In this document: one piece after another, positions 35,487 through 47,649 of the stretch
How the letters are laid out: each line of letters begins with the position of its first letter
Position numbering within the stretch: position 1 is the stretch's first letter
NCBI GenBank assembly: GCA_004194705.1
Contig: SADC01000002.1
Coordinates: forward strand, 1 to 64,000
DNA from: Ditylenchus dipsaci
Taxonomy: Eukaryota; Nematoda; Chromadorea; Rhabditida; Anguinidae
DNA length: 64,000 nucleotides
Direction: 5' to 3'
Notes under the pieces: model-generated
The model's input: the letters and a program-made list of their open reading frames with translations, nothing else
Databases searched by the model: none
Told to the model about the DNA's origin: nothing
Translations under genes and position numbers: made by a program

Positions 35487-36688
35487 CCGTATTTTCTCTA
35501 ATTATAGACCCGGGTCTATAATTTTTCAACCTACCCCCGAAGGGGGTCTATAATTAGAGACGGGTCCATAATTAGAGACGGGTCTATAATTTTTCAACCT
35601 CCATGCTCAGAAAAAATGGCACTCCTATAGAAAGGTCCACACCACCTTCATATACGCATAACCTAGGTCACAGGTTGTAATCCCCCTGGGTGCACACTCT
35701 TTCCTCAGCAAGTTTAGTGACTTTAAGAGCAATCGATTGCAACCAGCTTTACTGTCAGCAGATACCCTAATTGACCACCAAAATAAAAAAAAATCAGTCA
35801 AAAGTATACTTAGATTTAAATTTTACCCATGCTATTGACGTTTCGTAAGGTTTACCCTCACAGGCAAAAGTGCATGTGAAATCAGATAAATATTGCTCCA
35901 CGGAGAAATCACTTTAGAAAAATAGGCAACTTGGGAAGGTTTGACCAAGGAAGAAAAGAATATTTTCAAGGGGTCGGGTTTCGGTATTATTTCGAAATTT
36001 ATTTTTTGTAATTATTATACATGATATGCAAACATATACTGAAAATGACGCCAGGTATATTTTGAGCATGAGGCTATAAATCATCATGCAAACTAGAATT
36101 GCGAAAAAGCGTCAGTTCCAAAATAATACCTCAATGTTACGGGACAGCCCTGGGTAGGATGGCATCGAATTGCACATGGCTGAATGTTTTTTAAATTTAA
36201 GCTTTCACTTAATAATATTCTTTTCTTTGTATGATTATTCATAATGAAAGCACAGAATCTTGCTACATTTCACTATACAAAACGTGTGACTTGTATAATA
36301 ATGTTACAAAAGACACCCCCTTTGTTGAATATGGCCCATCAATCTAAAAAGTCGAATAAATACCCCAAAAACGGAAATTAGGCTTTTCAAGCCCGTTAAT
36401 AAGCTGTGATAGTTGTGAAACCCTGCGCTGATGGTCTTGTTAGAGAGTCAAGCGTGTAAGGATCGTTTTGAAACCAGAATTGTGAATTTGCCTAAAGTGA
36501 CCCCTTTAAGTAAAATATAGAACGTCTTAGATTGAACGTCTTAGAGGGGTCTCTAATTATAGACCCCCATCGAGAGGGGGGTCTATAATTATAGACGGGT
36601 CTATAATTTTTCAACCTACCCACGAGGGGGTCTATAATTAGAGACGGGTCCATAATTAGAGACGGGTCTATAATTAGAGAAAATACGG
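35487..36688. mobile_element. pogo-family element (TA flanks) with SINE-like insert
   Basis: Ends CCGTATTTTCTCTAATTATA and complement, TA at 35485-35486 and 36689-36690. Subterminal tandem GGGTCTATAATTAGAGAC units occur on both sides (35510-35600, 36540-36680). The centre is filled by a copy of the long SINE-like repeat. Confidence 0.8.
35650..36440 (+). repeat. Long SINE-like repeat, copy A
   Basis: Shares its order of motifs with 40455-41300, 44365-44900 and the first part of 61860-62040. The shared order is a B-box-like head (here AGGTTGTAATCCCC followed by GGGTGCA), GCTTTACTGTCA, then CAAGGAAGAAAAGA, GGTATTATTT and GAAAATGACG. The tRNA-like head suggests a Pol III-derived SINE, but no tail or target duplication was defined. 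Confidence 0.55.
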
Positions 36689-36689
36689 T

Positions 36690-39600
36690 ATGTTTCCCTG
36701 TTCTTGATCTTGTGCTTTTTATATTGTTTGACGTGTGTTTTATTAGAGATGCAAGTTTGATATTTTTGGGACGTCACGGAACGAAATTTGAATAATTCTT
36801 TTCCAGACGTGACACCGGACAGGACATTGTTGAAAAATGTTCAGGCAGGATTTCGGGACGGCGGGCGGCATGGAATTGTCCTGTCTCGCCATTTTTTTTA
36901 ATCTAGTATAAAGCCCATAACAGAATTCAGGTATGCTATGGGCCCTAAAAACGATAAAATGGGTTGTCGGGTGTTTTGTAAATTTTGCATACAAGATCAA
37001 CCATAAAACCAAGACCAAGACCAAGATTTCTAGAAATGACCAAGCAAGATCCCAAGACAAGATTTTCAGTCAAAATTGGGCAAGACAAGACAAAATCTTG
37101 GCCAAGATCTTGTCTTGTTTCTGTCTCTATTATTTTTGAAATAAAATATCGTGCAACAAAAAATATTTGGGTCCCCGCCAATTCAAAAATCAACAATTGA
37201 TGAGCCTTGCACGAGAATGGTCCTTTAACACGCCCAATACGAATCTGTAGACCTGTATATTCTGACTCAGAATTTCAAGCTAAACATGATGGCGCGGGTC
37301 CTTCCCACTTGGTTTTGTTGTACCCAGGTGGTCGAACCCAGGTTGAAGAACTCAGGTAAAACTCCCGGGTAGTAATATTTTCGTCTTGTAAAGAACTTTA
37401 AAAATTTAAAATGTTTTTCTATGATATAACTTCAGTTCTTCTGGATAACCCATGCACCAACTAAACCAGGTGTTCGTCCGCTTGAATCAAATTTTTTTTA
37501 CGTTTTTATTTTCAAAACCTGTTTTTTAGACTAATTCGAGCATGCTGAAGATGGTTTGATGATAGTAAATCGCTGTTTGTTTCGGTAAAATCAATTATTC
37601 CCCAATACTCAAAAAATATCTACAAAACGGCATTTTACCACTATCTAACTATCTTCAGCATGCCCGAGTTAGTCCAGAAAACAGGTTTTAGAAACCAAAG
37701 AAGTGAAAAAAATATTCCTAAAATGGATGAATTTGAAAATTAATGACCAATTCGGTGTGAATCAATTCGGTGCCGCCCTCTCTACCTAGGTATAACAACC
37801 TGAGCAACACCCGGACACCCTACGGGGAATACCTGCACGATAAAAAAAACCGGCACCGGACATCCTAAAAATCGGCAGTCGGCTAAATCCAAAATTCGTA
37901 TCATGGAGGTGGATAACCATTTAGGAGGGATACCAGCTAGTTTTCCTAGCAACCCTGAGACTTTCTGGCAGGGGTGGGCAAAGATCAGATCAGTTCAGAT
38001 CAGATCGCCGAAGATCAGATCAGATCGGCAAAATATATTTTTTCCTTAATTTTGTCAAATTTCACACTCTAAGTCAAAATTTTACGGCGAAATATATTTT
38101 ACACAAAGTTAATAGACGATCAGATCGATTTAGATCAGATTAGTTCAGATCGGGTCAGATCGGGTCAGATCGACATATTTTTTTTTCTTTAATTTTGTCA
38201 AATTTCTTAGTTTAAGTCAAAACTTTACGGCGAAACGTATTTTACAGTCAAAAAAAGTTTTTTGTGTTTTTAACTACATATATAATTACAATTTTTGTCG
38301 GTAGATTTTTTCCGGCTGGAAAACTTTTGATACTGACACTGGATTCGAGTTCAGCAAGGTCTTCATAAAATAAAGCTTCTTTTGAAATGTCAGAGTCAGT
38401 GTCAAATTTTGAATTCCGTTCAAGAAAATATACATTTGAATTTAAAATTCCAATGTTTATTGTCTTGAGCGGAAATAAAAATTTGACGGGGACCGTTGTT
38501 ATAACGTTGTTATATCGTTGTTATAAGAAAATCGACCACGCTGAACACGAATACAGTGTCAGAATCAAAAGTTTTCCCAGCGGGAAAAAAGTTATAAAAA
38601 ATTTGTGTCACAACTTATATATTCATTTTGCACATTTTTTTTATAATTTGGCAATAAACTATAGTTGCATTCAAACCCAAAATGACAGTGACATTCTGCT
38701 CTTTGTTTTTGTTTTGATTATTCAGCTATATTTTATCTCTGCACAAAGTTTTTCGCTTGTAAAAAAAGTAGAAAAGAAAGTAAGAATGGAGCGTTTTGAA
38801 ATTCGCTACTCCAAGAAACAAGTGGTGATTTATCTCAAACCTTCAAATCGAAAGAGTGAATGATTAGTATTTTTTAAAAGCTAAATTCCTGACGGTCATT
38901 TTGGTAAATTATGAGCGTGGGTGCAGTATGACCATCATGGCGCATTAATTGAAAACCTGTGGGTACCCAGCTGGATTTTGACCCTGCACAATGTGTTACC
39001 TCCCGGACCCTTTTACACATACTTCATCAATGATTGAAGCGAAAAAGACCCGCGCCATCGTGTTCAGCGTGAAATTCTGCACCAGAATCAACAAAAGTCA
39101 CAACCGGCCTTTCTCGTGTTAAATTTTTCAAAACAGATAAATTGAAAAAGAAATTAAATTTTGAGAAAAAATAAAGGGTACTAAAAATCTAAAGACAAAA
39201 TCTTTTACTATATATATGTAGTTAGAAAACACAATAAACCTCACTTTTTGAGTGTAAAATACGTATCGCCGTGAAATTTTGAATAAAATTGTGAAATTTG
39301 GCAAAATTAAAGAAAAAATATATGTCGATCTGACCCGATCTGATTCGATTTGAAATGATATGATCTAAATCGATCTGATCTTCTTTCAACTTTGTGTAAA
39401 ATACGTTTCGCGATTAAGTTCGATTAAAGATTATTTTTAAGGAAAAAATAAAAGAATTTTTAAAACGAACGCCCGTTTTTCTTACAAAGTACATTTATCT
39501 TTTTCTGCACTGCTCAATTCAGTCGTTATGTTTAGTTTTTGTTTGTTTTCTCCGATGTTGCATTTCAGTATGGTCGTAAAATGGCCGGCCATTTTGAAAT

Positions 39601-40047
39601 CGGCGGCCATATGGCCAAAATCTCGCCATAAAAAAGGGGGCCAATAACAGGATCAAGCGTATAAACGAGAGCGAAAATACCGTAAAGTCACGACAAATGA
39701 AAACAGAGAACTAAAAATAATTTCAAGATTTTTATTTTGAAATTAAAATCTCTGTCACGCCTGGTTCGCGCCTTTTTTTGAAAATTGTGTTCTATCGCAT
39801 CCACCCTTTAAATGAAGTATACTACTAACGAAACTAAACTAAGCAGCAAAAATATTCGAAAAACGATGTCTTACAAGAAAATGAAGCTTCCGTAGGTTGT
39901 TTTCAATATTTGAGCTTTTTGTAAAAAATAAAATGCTGGTTATTAAAATATTTCTTCTCTTCTAACCGTTGATGTTTGATTGTTGTTAGTGATGTGTTAG
40001 TGTTGTTGATTGAATAAAAGTGCTTTTGTTGAACATTGTTATTCTGA
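36690..40047. other. Intergenic, repeats only
   Basis: Contains an AACCAAGTGG-family palindromic MITE (37310-37740), clusters of GATCAGATCAGATCGG units (37975-38170, 39320-39385), a repeat related to 30795-31015 (38340-38570) and text resembling 960-1200 (38870-39120). An open frame at 38387-38863 is repeat-derived and is not called a gene. Confidence 0.45.
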
Positions 40048-40049
40048 TA

Positions 40050-40159
40050 CAGCCAAGCCTCGATATAACGATACCTTGTCAAATTTTTGGTCTGGATAGC
40101 CTCGATATAACGATACCCTTAGGCGGTCCCTTGGGTATCGTTGTATCGAGGGTTGACTG
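40050..40159. mobile_element. Short pogo-like MITE
   Basis: CAGCCAAGCCTCGATATAAC to the complement GTATCGAGGGTTGACTG, 110 bp, flanked by TA at 40048-40049 and 40160-40161. It holds three CCTCGATATAACGATACC-type units. Confidence 0.75.
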
Positions 40160-40205
40160 TACCCGTTTGTGTCTTAAAGGGGGAGCCATTTAGGTTTGAA
40201 AAAGT

Positions 40206-41786
40206 GGGGCGTAATCGTTTCGCCAATAAAACTTTCGCCAATGCGATCTCTTCGCCAATAGCATCTTTTCGCCAATGAAATCACTTCGCCAATAAATCTT
40301 TTCGCTAATGGAATCTTTTCGCCAATGCATCTTTTCGCCAATGGCATCTTTTCGCCAATAGACTCTTTTCGCGTATACTCTTGATTTCCTTGGCAAATAA
40401 GCGGTGAGAAGTGTAAATGTGATCAAATTCTTTAATTGGGGTACACATCCAATAGCGAATAGATGATCTCTCAGGTTCGACTCCCAGTGGGTGCATAACC
40501 TATTCTTTTACTCTATATTTTTAGTAAGTTCACTAACTACCAAGATCAAAAACTATCCAGAAATCGATTGGAAACATTTCCAGCACTGCTTTACTGTCAC
40601 TAAATGCCCTAATTTTGGGATTTCGTGCAAACGACTATCCAAATGAAAAGAAACCATTCAAAATGATGGGTACTCAGTTTTATATTGCCTCAATCTCTAC
40701 CAATTTTATTTATTTGTCGACGCGTTTAGTAACTTTCTAGAGTAAGAATTTCACGGGGAACCGGATAGAAATTTTTCCACGCCATAATCACTTCAGAAAA
40801 GTGGGTAGCAAGCAAAGTTTTTACCAAGGAAGAAAAGAGTATTTTTGAGGGGTAGGATTTTGGTATTATTTGGGAACTGACGTTTGTTTCGCAATTTTTA
40901 TTTACATGATGATTTACAATTAAATACTGAAAATGACGTCAGGAAGAAGAGCTACATTTTGAGTATAAGTTTATAAATAACCGTGTAAATTAAAATTGTA
41001 AAAAAAAAACGCCAGTTCCAAAATAATACCGAAAAGTTCCAGGAAAGCCCTGGGTAGAATGACATGGATTTGGACATCGTACAATGTTTCTTAAATTTTA
41101 GCTCTGACTAAATATAACTTTTATTCTCTGTTCGATAACTCAAATCAAAGCCTAGAATCTTGGCTACATTTTGGTATATGGAACGTGTGAATTGCCGAAA
41201 AAGGCCAAAAAATATCAACCAAGATAGTCAAGGAAAAACTCTCAAAAATCATCGATTTTCGGCAATTTAGCCTATGTTAGCCTAGATGAAAGCTTCAGTA
41301 GAATGCGCTAATAATCTTATTGGATAGAAACGAGTGTTCAGAACATTTTGACACCAAATTTGTCAATTAAAGGAGATAAAAAAGGGACAGGATCCGTCAA
41401 GTAACCCCGCTCGCCCAAAGAGTATTTTTCTCTAAGCTGACTTTGTTCACTTTTCCCCATTTTCCAGCTTTTATGCACACGAAACCATGAGTGAGCTCAG
41501 TAAAACAGTGGTATCCACCCACTGGGAATCGAACCTGAGAGATCATCTATTCGCTATTAGATGTGTACCCCAATTAAAGAATTTGATCACATTTACCCTT
41601 CTCACCGCTTATTTGCCAAAGAAATCAAGAGCATACGCAAAAAGAGTCTATAGGCGAAAAGATGCCAATGGCGAAAAGATGCATTGGCGAAAAGATGCAT
41701 TGGCAAAAATATGCCATTGGCGAAAAGATGCCGTTGGCGAAATGACCTTATTGGCGAAAATTTCATTGGCGAAACGATTACGCCCC
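40206..41786. mobile_element. Foldback element, TTCGCCAAT ends
   Basis: Inverted ends GGGGCGTAATCGTTTCGCCA, each continuing as about ten TTTTCGCCAATG(A)-type units (40218-40375; inverse 41655-41775). The flanks share AAAAAGT, and comparison with the intact right arm of the host MITE shows the insertion point exactly. The core contains a SINE-like copy. No coding sequence is recognised. Confidence 0.8.
40455..41300 (+). repeat. Long SINE-like repeat, copy B
   Basis: Head CAGGTTCGACTCCCAGTGG (B-box-like), then the same block order as copy A. The inverse of its first 40 bases recurs at 41515-41555, where it abuts the right foldback arm. Confidence 0.55.
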
Positions 41787-42254
41787 AAAAAAGTGGCTTC
41801 CATGGCGCAGTGCGTAAGTGCTCGTGTTTTTTGGCCCAAAATGGTGTTTTTTTTTGGTGTTGCAGGTTCAATCCCACGTAGCGGCGCACTACTTTTTTTG
41901 GCTTGTTGGCCAGTTTAGAAGTAATTTGGGTCGCTGATCCCGAATCTGGCGTCAAAAAAGTCTAATTGCCTCTAAACTGGCCAAACAAGCCAAAAAAAAT
42001 AGTGTGCCCCTACGTGGGATTGAACCTGCAACATTAAAAAAACACCATTTTGGGCCAAAAAACGCGAGTACTTACGCACTGCGCGATGGAAGCCACTTTT
42101 TCAAACCTAAATGGCTTCCCCCCTTTAAGGGTTTCCTGTTAAGGCTTAAAATCGTGTAGAGAGTCAAGTTTTGTTAGTACCAAATCGAGATTTCCCCTAA
42201 GCAGAGCAAAAACAGGTATCGAGAATCTCAATACCTGTTTTTCTATGAACCAAC

Positions 42255-42590
42255 CGCAGCTTTGCTGGATGCCCAATGTACCAACAAAACCAAGTGGTCT
42301 TCCACTTGCATCAAAAAAAAATTTTCGTTTTTGGATCCCAAAACCTATTTTGTGCACTAATTAAAGCATTCTAAAGATGGTTTGACAGTAGTAAAATTAC
42401 ATTTTGATGGTATTTTCACATTTTTCATGAATCTTGCAAAACGTGATTTCAGTGCTGTCAAACCATCTTTAGAACGCTTGAGTAAGTGCAAAAAACTAGT
42501 TTTGGAACCCAATAACGTAAAAAAATTCGATCAAAGTGGACGACCACTTGGTTTAGTTGTTGTAGGGACATCCAGATGATCCAGCTACCA
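42255..42590. mobile_element. Palindromic MITE, AACCAAGTGG family
   Basis: AACAAAACCAAGTGGTC and GACCACTTGGTTTAGTTGTT form the ends, with inner AAAGATGGTTTGACAG / CTGTCAAACCATCTTTAG arms. This is the tidiest copy of this family in the window. Confidence 0.65.
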
Positions 42591-42699
42591 GTATGATCAG
42601 ATGCTTTGCTGGGTATTGTCGACTAAGTACTGCCATTTAAGTACCACTAACTATAAACTACTATCCACCACCACCCAAGCACCATCACTGCCTTGTTAC

Positions 42700-44326
42700 G
42701 GTATAGCAACGACTCGGTACACCGACTTGGTACAAGTACGACTCGGTACACCGGCTCGGTACAACGTACGACTGGGTACAACGAGTCGGTACAACCTACG
42801 ACTCGGTACAACGAGTCGGTACAAATTTTTCAAATTTTTACAACAAATTTTATTTTTTGTACCAAATTTACTCCTTATTGTACTAAATCGACTAAACTCA
42901 CCATCGAAAACTTGCACCATTTGTTCGTGGATATGGATTGAATGGAACGAAACCGTTAACTTTCTTATTTTCACCTACCTGGACATCTATTCACCTGAGG
43001 TATCCATTCTCTCCAGATACATCCATCCACCTAAATCCGTATTATCATACTACCTGGCTACTAATACCTAAGAAGGAGTATTAGGTGCCTAGGTACACTC
43101 CAGCCCCACCTGAATACCCTACAGGATACGAAACTACTCCAAAACTAGGGTTTTTAGGACTCGGTAGGGTTTGTACTACAAATTACAATATTATTTTAGT
43201 ATTATCAAGCCGTGTTCCGGAAACGATTTTGCATAGGGTAAAATTATGAAATTTTGTAAAATTTTTAAATATTTTTTGCTAAATCCGATTATTCGGATTC
43301 TGGATGCGGATACCAATTTAAGGGAGGTACCAGATAGTTTTGGTCATATAAATTAGTTTGTGACTGTTATTCAAGAAAAAATGATGTTAGCTAACACTAG
43401 GATTCGAACCTGTAACCTCAAAATTATGTATGTTATAAGTGAGTGTTAAAGTGAAGTTACCGCGGGTGAATTTCCTGGACGGTAAATTCACCACAGGATA
43501 AATTTAGTGGAGGAAGAATTTACCGGATGGTAATTTACTGCTACCTGTCTGGATAACAACTGTAAGATAAGAACTGAGAACGAAACGTCTCGGAGGACGA
43601 AACAGCGGACACTGGTCTCCAGAGGGAAGGATCTGGAAAACAGACTTTAGATACAAGAGACTCTCGATATAGCAGACCTTATAGCCGGTATCCAGGCAGG
43701 GATGAGAAAAGTATCCTATTTAGATATTTCAAATGTCCTGAAATATCCAAGTAACCTAATTAGGATATACGTATATACCTTAATTTGGATATTTTAGGGA
43801 TACCGGAATATCCTTAAATTGTCATACTTTTGTAATTAATGAGATACTTTTCTCATCCCTGTCTCTAGGCGCTCCGTTGTATCGAGAGGATACTATAGTT
43901 GGTTTCTCTTATAAAGCCAAAAAATCACACTGGTTAGCATTAAAATTAGCAAGATTCCCTGGTAAGTAATGCATTTTCTAACTTAATATACTGGTTTGAA
44001 TGATTGCAGACATGCTCGATACTGTCATCTGCCAAAAATAATAGTAAATGAGTAAACAAAGACGGAAAATAAAAATTGATAACAAGATCATGGTCCACAA
44101 GATAAGGTACAAGAAGGAGTAAATTTGGTAAAAAATAATAAAATTTGGTATAAAATTGTACCGACTCGTTGTACCGAGTCGTAGGTTGTACCGACTCGTT
44201 GTACCCAGTCGTACGTTGTACCGAGTCGGTGTACCGAGTCATACTTTTACCGAGTCGGTGTACCGAGTCTTACTTGTACCGACTTGTTGTACCGAGTCAT
44301 TTGTTGTACCGAGTCGTACGTCAGTC
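42700..44326. mobile_element. Foldback element, GACTCGGTACAAC ends
   Basis: Both arms are tandem GACTCGGTACAAC units (42712-42823, inverse 44158-44318), flanked by the exact 9-bp duplication CCTTGTTAC at 42691-42699 and 44327-44335. The core holds other repeats: a B-box-bearing fragment (43385-43425, minus orientation) and a pogo-like MITE (43654-43894). No coding sequence is recognised. Confidence 0.85.
43654..43894. mobile_element. pogo-like MITE, degraded
   Basis: AGACTCTCGATATAGC and the inverse GTATCGAGAGGATA at the ends, with a central palindrome GGGATGAGAAAAGTATC / GATACTTTTCTCATCCC. Nested in the GACTCGGTAC foldback element. Confidence 0.6.
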
Positions 44327-44364
44327 CCTTGTTACTACCACTTAACTTAATGGGGGGGGTGGTG

Positions 44365-44900
44365 GTGGAACTTTATATACGCATCGCCTTGTCACTAACT
44401 GCCTCAATTTTGCGATTTTTGGCAAATGACCACCAAAATTAGAGGAAACCAGCCAAAATGATGCGTATTTAGACTAATATAGCCTGAGCCTCCGCCAAAT
44501 TTATTTATTTGCTCACATGTTTAGTGACTTTCTAGAGTCAGAATTTCATGGCGAACAAGATAGAAAATTTATCACACCAAAAGATTTTTCACACCAAAAT
44601 CACTTCCGAAAAACAAGATAGCTAGCAAAGGTTTGACCAAGGAACAATAGAGTACTATTGAGGGGAGGATTTCGGTATTATTTAGGAACTGACTTTTATT
44701 GCGATTTCAATTTACATTATTTTATACAACCGTATGCTGAAAATGACGGCAAGAAGCAGGGCTACATTTTGAGTGTAAGATTGCAAATGAGTATGTAAAT
44801 TAAAATTGGGAAAAAACGTCAGTTCCAGGATACTACCGAAAAGTACTGGTATAGACCTATTGAGGATTTCACCGAACTGGATTTTTTATATTTCAGCCCT
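44365..44900 (+). repeat. Long SINE-like repeat, copy C (5' truncated)
   Basis: Same block order as copies A and B, from TATACGCATCGCC onward, but lacking a clear B box. Confidence 0.5.
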
Positions 44901-44975
44901 AACTTTATACCAACTTTTCATCTGCTCACCCTGAGACTGACATAATTTTTTTTTGATATCAATTGATTCTATCAA

Positions 44976-45435
44976 GGCTGTAACTAATTTGCCCCGCCAA
45001 AATACTTATTTACCCCGCCAAAATACTTATTTACCCCGCCAAATCGAAAAAATTTGTTTCTTTTTATTATTTTGTAAAGTTTTTGTTCGATTTTTTGTCA
45101 AATTTTTATACCAGCGTGTAGCCCTGGATCTCAGCTTTCTAACGAGCTATCAACTAATTTACTGAAATTCTGAAAAGTTGGAGAAAAAGGTCTTTGTATA
45201 AACCAAATTTTTTGAACAATTTGTTTCATATAAAGACGTTTTTCTACAACTTTATAAGATCTCCGAAAGTAAATTGATAGCTCGTTAGAAAGCTAAGATT
45301 CAGGGCTACATGCTGATATAAAAATAAAATTTTACAATTGGAAAAAACCGAGAAATACTCGTTTTTACGATTTGGCGGGTAAATAAGTATTTGGCGGGTA
45401 AATAAGTATTTTGGCGGGGCAAAACAATTTGAGCC
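44976..45435. mobile_element. Foldback element, CCCCGCCAAAATACTTATT ends
   Basis: Three tandem CCCCGCCAAAATACTTATTT units on the left and three inverted on the right, preceded by GGCTGTAACTAATTTG / inverse. The 10-bp flank ATTCTATCAA is repeated at 44966-44975 and 45436-45445. The centre is another palindrome (45110-45310). Confidence 0.85.
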
Positions 45436-45527
45436 ATTCTATCAATAAGTCTTTCTGACATAAATTTAAACTGACAATAATTTGTCTTGACAAGATTTTT
45501 TTTGAATAAATTTGTTTAGTAATTAAA

Positions 45528-46065
45528 GGATAATATTTTTTCTCACCGCAAATACACTGCGAATGCACCGCAAATTATTTTTTCTCACCGCAATTTGATC
45601 TTCCCGCAAAATATTTTTTTCTTACCGCAAATTTTTTCTTACCGGATCAGATTGTGGGTCCGATCGGCTCAATTGCCCACAACTCCACCCTGAACCACTC
45701 GAAACCACCATAAACCTATAATTTTGAGCGATTGAGCCCATCGGACCCACAATCTGATCCGCTCAATCGAATTTTCGCAAAAAGTTTACCCCCTTTAGTA
45801 AACCCCGAAAAAACCAACTTTCAGGGGCTTCTGGCCATTCTGGGTGGGATTCTGAGGGATCCAAGTTGTTTCCTGACTGAAAAATTTGAATTCTTGCAAA
45901 ATTATGCAAAATTTGGTTGGTCTTAGACAGAAATTAGGTTTGCGGGGGGAAAAAAGTATTTTTGCGGTGAGAAAAAAGTATTTTGCGGGAAGATCAAATT
46001 GCGGTGAGAAAAAAATAATTTGCGGTGATTTTCAAGTATTTTGCGGTGAGAAAAAAATACCATCC
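45528..46065. mobile_element. Foldback element, CTCACCGCAAA ends
   Basis: Ends GGATGGTATTTTTTTCTCAC-like with about five CTCACCGCAAATTATTTTT units per arm. The exact 9-bp duplication GTAATTAAA lies at 45519-45527 and 46066-46074. The core holds a GGATCAGATTGTGGGTCCGA palindrome and TTTACCCCCTTTAGTAAAC, homologous to the core of the element at 51630-52090. Confidence 0.85.
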
Positions 46066-46074
46066 GTAATTAAA

Positions 46075-47649
46075 TGTTTATGCAAATTATTTTTTTTAAT
46101 TTGTTTTTAAACTGTAGATAATCGGCGATTGTGTTTGATAGTACCGAACTTACGATTTTAGCAACCTGAACACCAAAACTTTGGGTAGGTACTACCTGGA
46201 CAGGATATCCATCCCGGTGGACTGGGAAATCAAAAATCAAAAACGAAGTTTACCCAAAATTAGAAACATACTTTTTTCTTACATAAATTCTATGAGAAAT
46301 TGGGTTTGAGAGGGCCGAAATTGCGATTTTAAACACCTTAACTCTGAAACTTTGGCTGAGTACCCTTGGTTCAGGGGTAGGTACCCCTGGCTCAGGTATT
46401 AGATACCCACCTGGATGGCCTGAAAAATGAATTTTTTTTAAACTAAAAACAAACCGTCCTATCATATGAAAAATAGTGTGGTGAATCCTGTTCGTTAGGA
46501 CTAAAATTAAGATTTAACCCACACGAATCCCGAAATCCAGGGTAGGTACCACCTGACCAAGTGGTCACCCAGCTGGATGGCCTAAAAAATGAAAAATTTT
46601 TTAAACTAAAAACAAACCATCCTATCATATGCAAAATTGTGAGGGGAGTTGGGTTTGTTCAGACCAAATTCACGATTTTCCCCACCGAAACCCTAAAACC
46701 TGGGTTAGGTACTACCTAACGAGGTGGATATCCAGCTGGAAAACCTGAAAAAATATTTTTCGATAGTTTGAAAAACAATCCATGCTATCATATTTTAAAA
46801 CGTGTAAGGAATTAGGTTTGATGAAATCAAAATCCCACTTCCACCCACCCGAACCCCAAAATCAGGGGTAGGTACAACTGGTCCAGGTGGATACCCCCTG
46901 AATACCTGAAAATAAAAAAAACTAAATCAAAACCAAACCTTGCTATCAAATGTAAAACCGTAACGTGAATAATGTTTGATGAGACCGAAACCCCAATTTC
47001 ACATACCCAGACCCCAAAACCCGAAATGGGTACCTTCTGATCAGGTGGATATCCACTTACAGGCGTTAAGCGAATTGATCCAGAATCGGTCCGCACACGA
47101 ATTGACCCACACATGAATTGGTCCACAATTTCCAAATAATTTGAAATTTTTAAAAATTTGAAAAATTTTGCGGGCATTTAAAATTTTTAGTCTGAACCCT
47201 TTCGCGACCCTTTCGTATGAAGATGGTTCGATAGTGGTAAAAAGCCTTTTTGTGTGGTTATTTTTGATTTTTGCAAAATAATTGATTTTGCCAAAACTCG
47301 ATTTTACTAAAGCTCAAAAAATACCCTACAAAACGGCATTTAACCACTATCAAACCATCTTCGGCATGTCCTAATCAGTCCAGACAATATGTTTCGAAAC
47401 CCGAAAAAGTAAAAAAATTGCTTCAAGCAGATCACTTGGTTTGGTTGGTACAGACTAAAAAATTAAATTCCCAAAAAAAAATGAGGGTCACAATGACATG
47501 AGAATGAGAATTGTTTCACAAGGATAATGAGATTACAGAATGATAATGAGAATGATTCTTTTTATCACTCTAGCACAAATATCATTCTCACTCACAGTCC
47601 CATTCTGTGGTTCTCACTCTCATTTTTGAAAAACACTGCATCGTATACT
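46075..47649. other. Intergenic, diverged tandem repeats
   Basis: Five to six diverged ~150-bp units (46170-47060) share CCAGGGTAGGTAC, CAGGTGGATACCCACCTGG and AAACAAACC(A/T)TCCTATCAT text, a decayed tandem array. A run of GAATTGACCCACAC units (47065-47130) looks like a foldback arm. A MITE of the AACCAAGTGG family follows at 47190-47460. No gene. Confidence 0.5.

Larger units (their letters stand above)
40178..42114. mobile_element. TTAA-flanked MITE with tRNA-like arms, interrupted
   Basis: TTAA at 40174-40177 and 42115-42118. The inverted ends AGGGGGAGCCATTTAGG run into GGAAGCCACTTTTTCAAACC. Each arm contains an A-box-like TGGCGCAGTGCG and a B-box-like GGTTCAATCCC (41805-41875 and its inverse 42005-42090), as in tRNA-derived promoters. 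A foldback element (40206-41786) sits in the left arm. Without it the MITE would be about 350 bp. Confidence 0.75.

Noticed and set aside
38387..38863. Open frame of 158 codons as a gene
   Set aside because: Its first half coincides with an inverted repeat also present near 30.8 kb, and it has no recognisable protein features or splice context.
41800..41890. Functional tRNA gene
   Set aside because: B-box spacing is long and no paired acceptor or anticodon stem is evident. An inverted copy lies in the other arm of the MITE.
41487..41918. Open frame of 143 codons as a gene
   Set aside because: It is made of SINE-like sequence and the TTCGCCAAT repeat arm read in one frame; the repeated peptide is a by-product.
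42601..43071. Open frame of 156 codons as a gene
   Set aside because: It runs through the GACTCGGTACAAC tandem arm of a foldback element.
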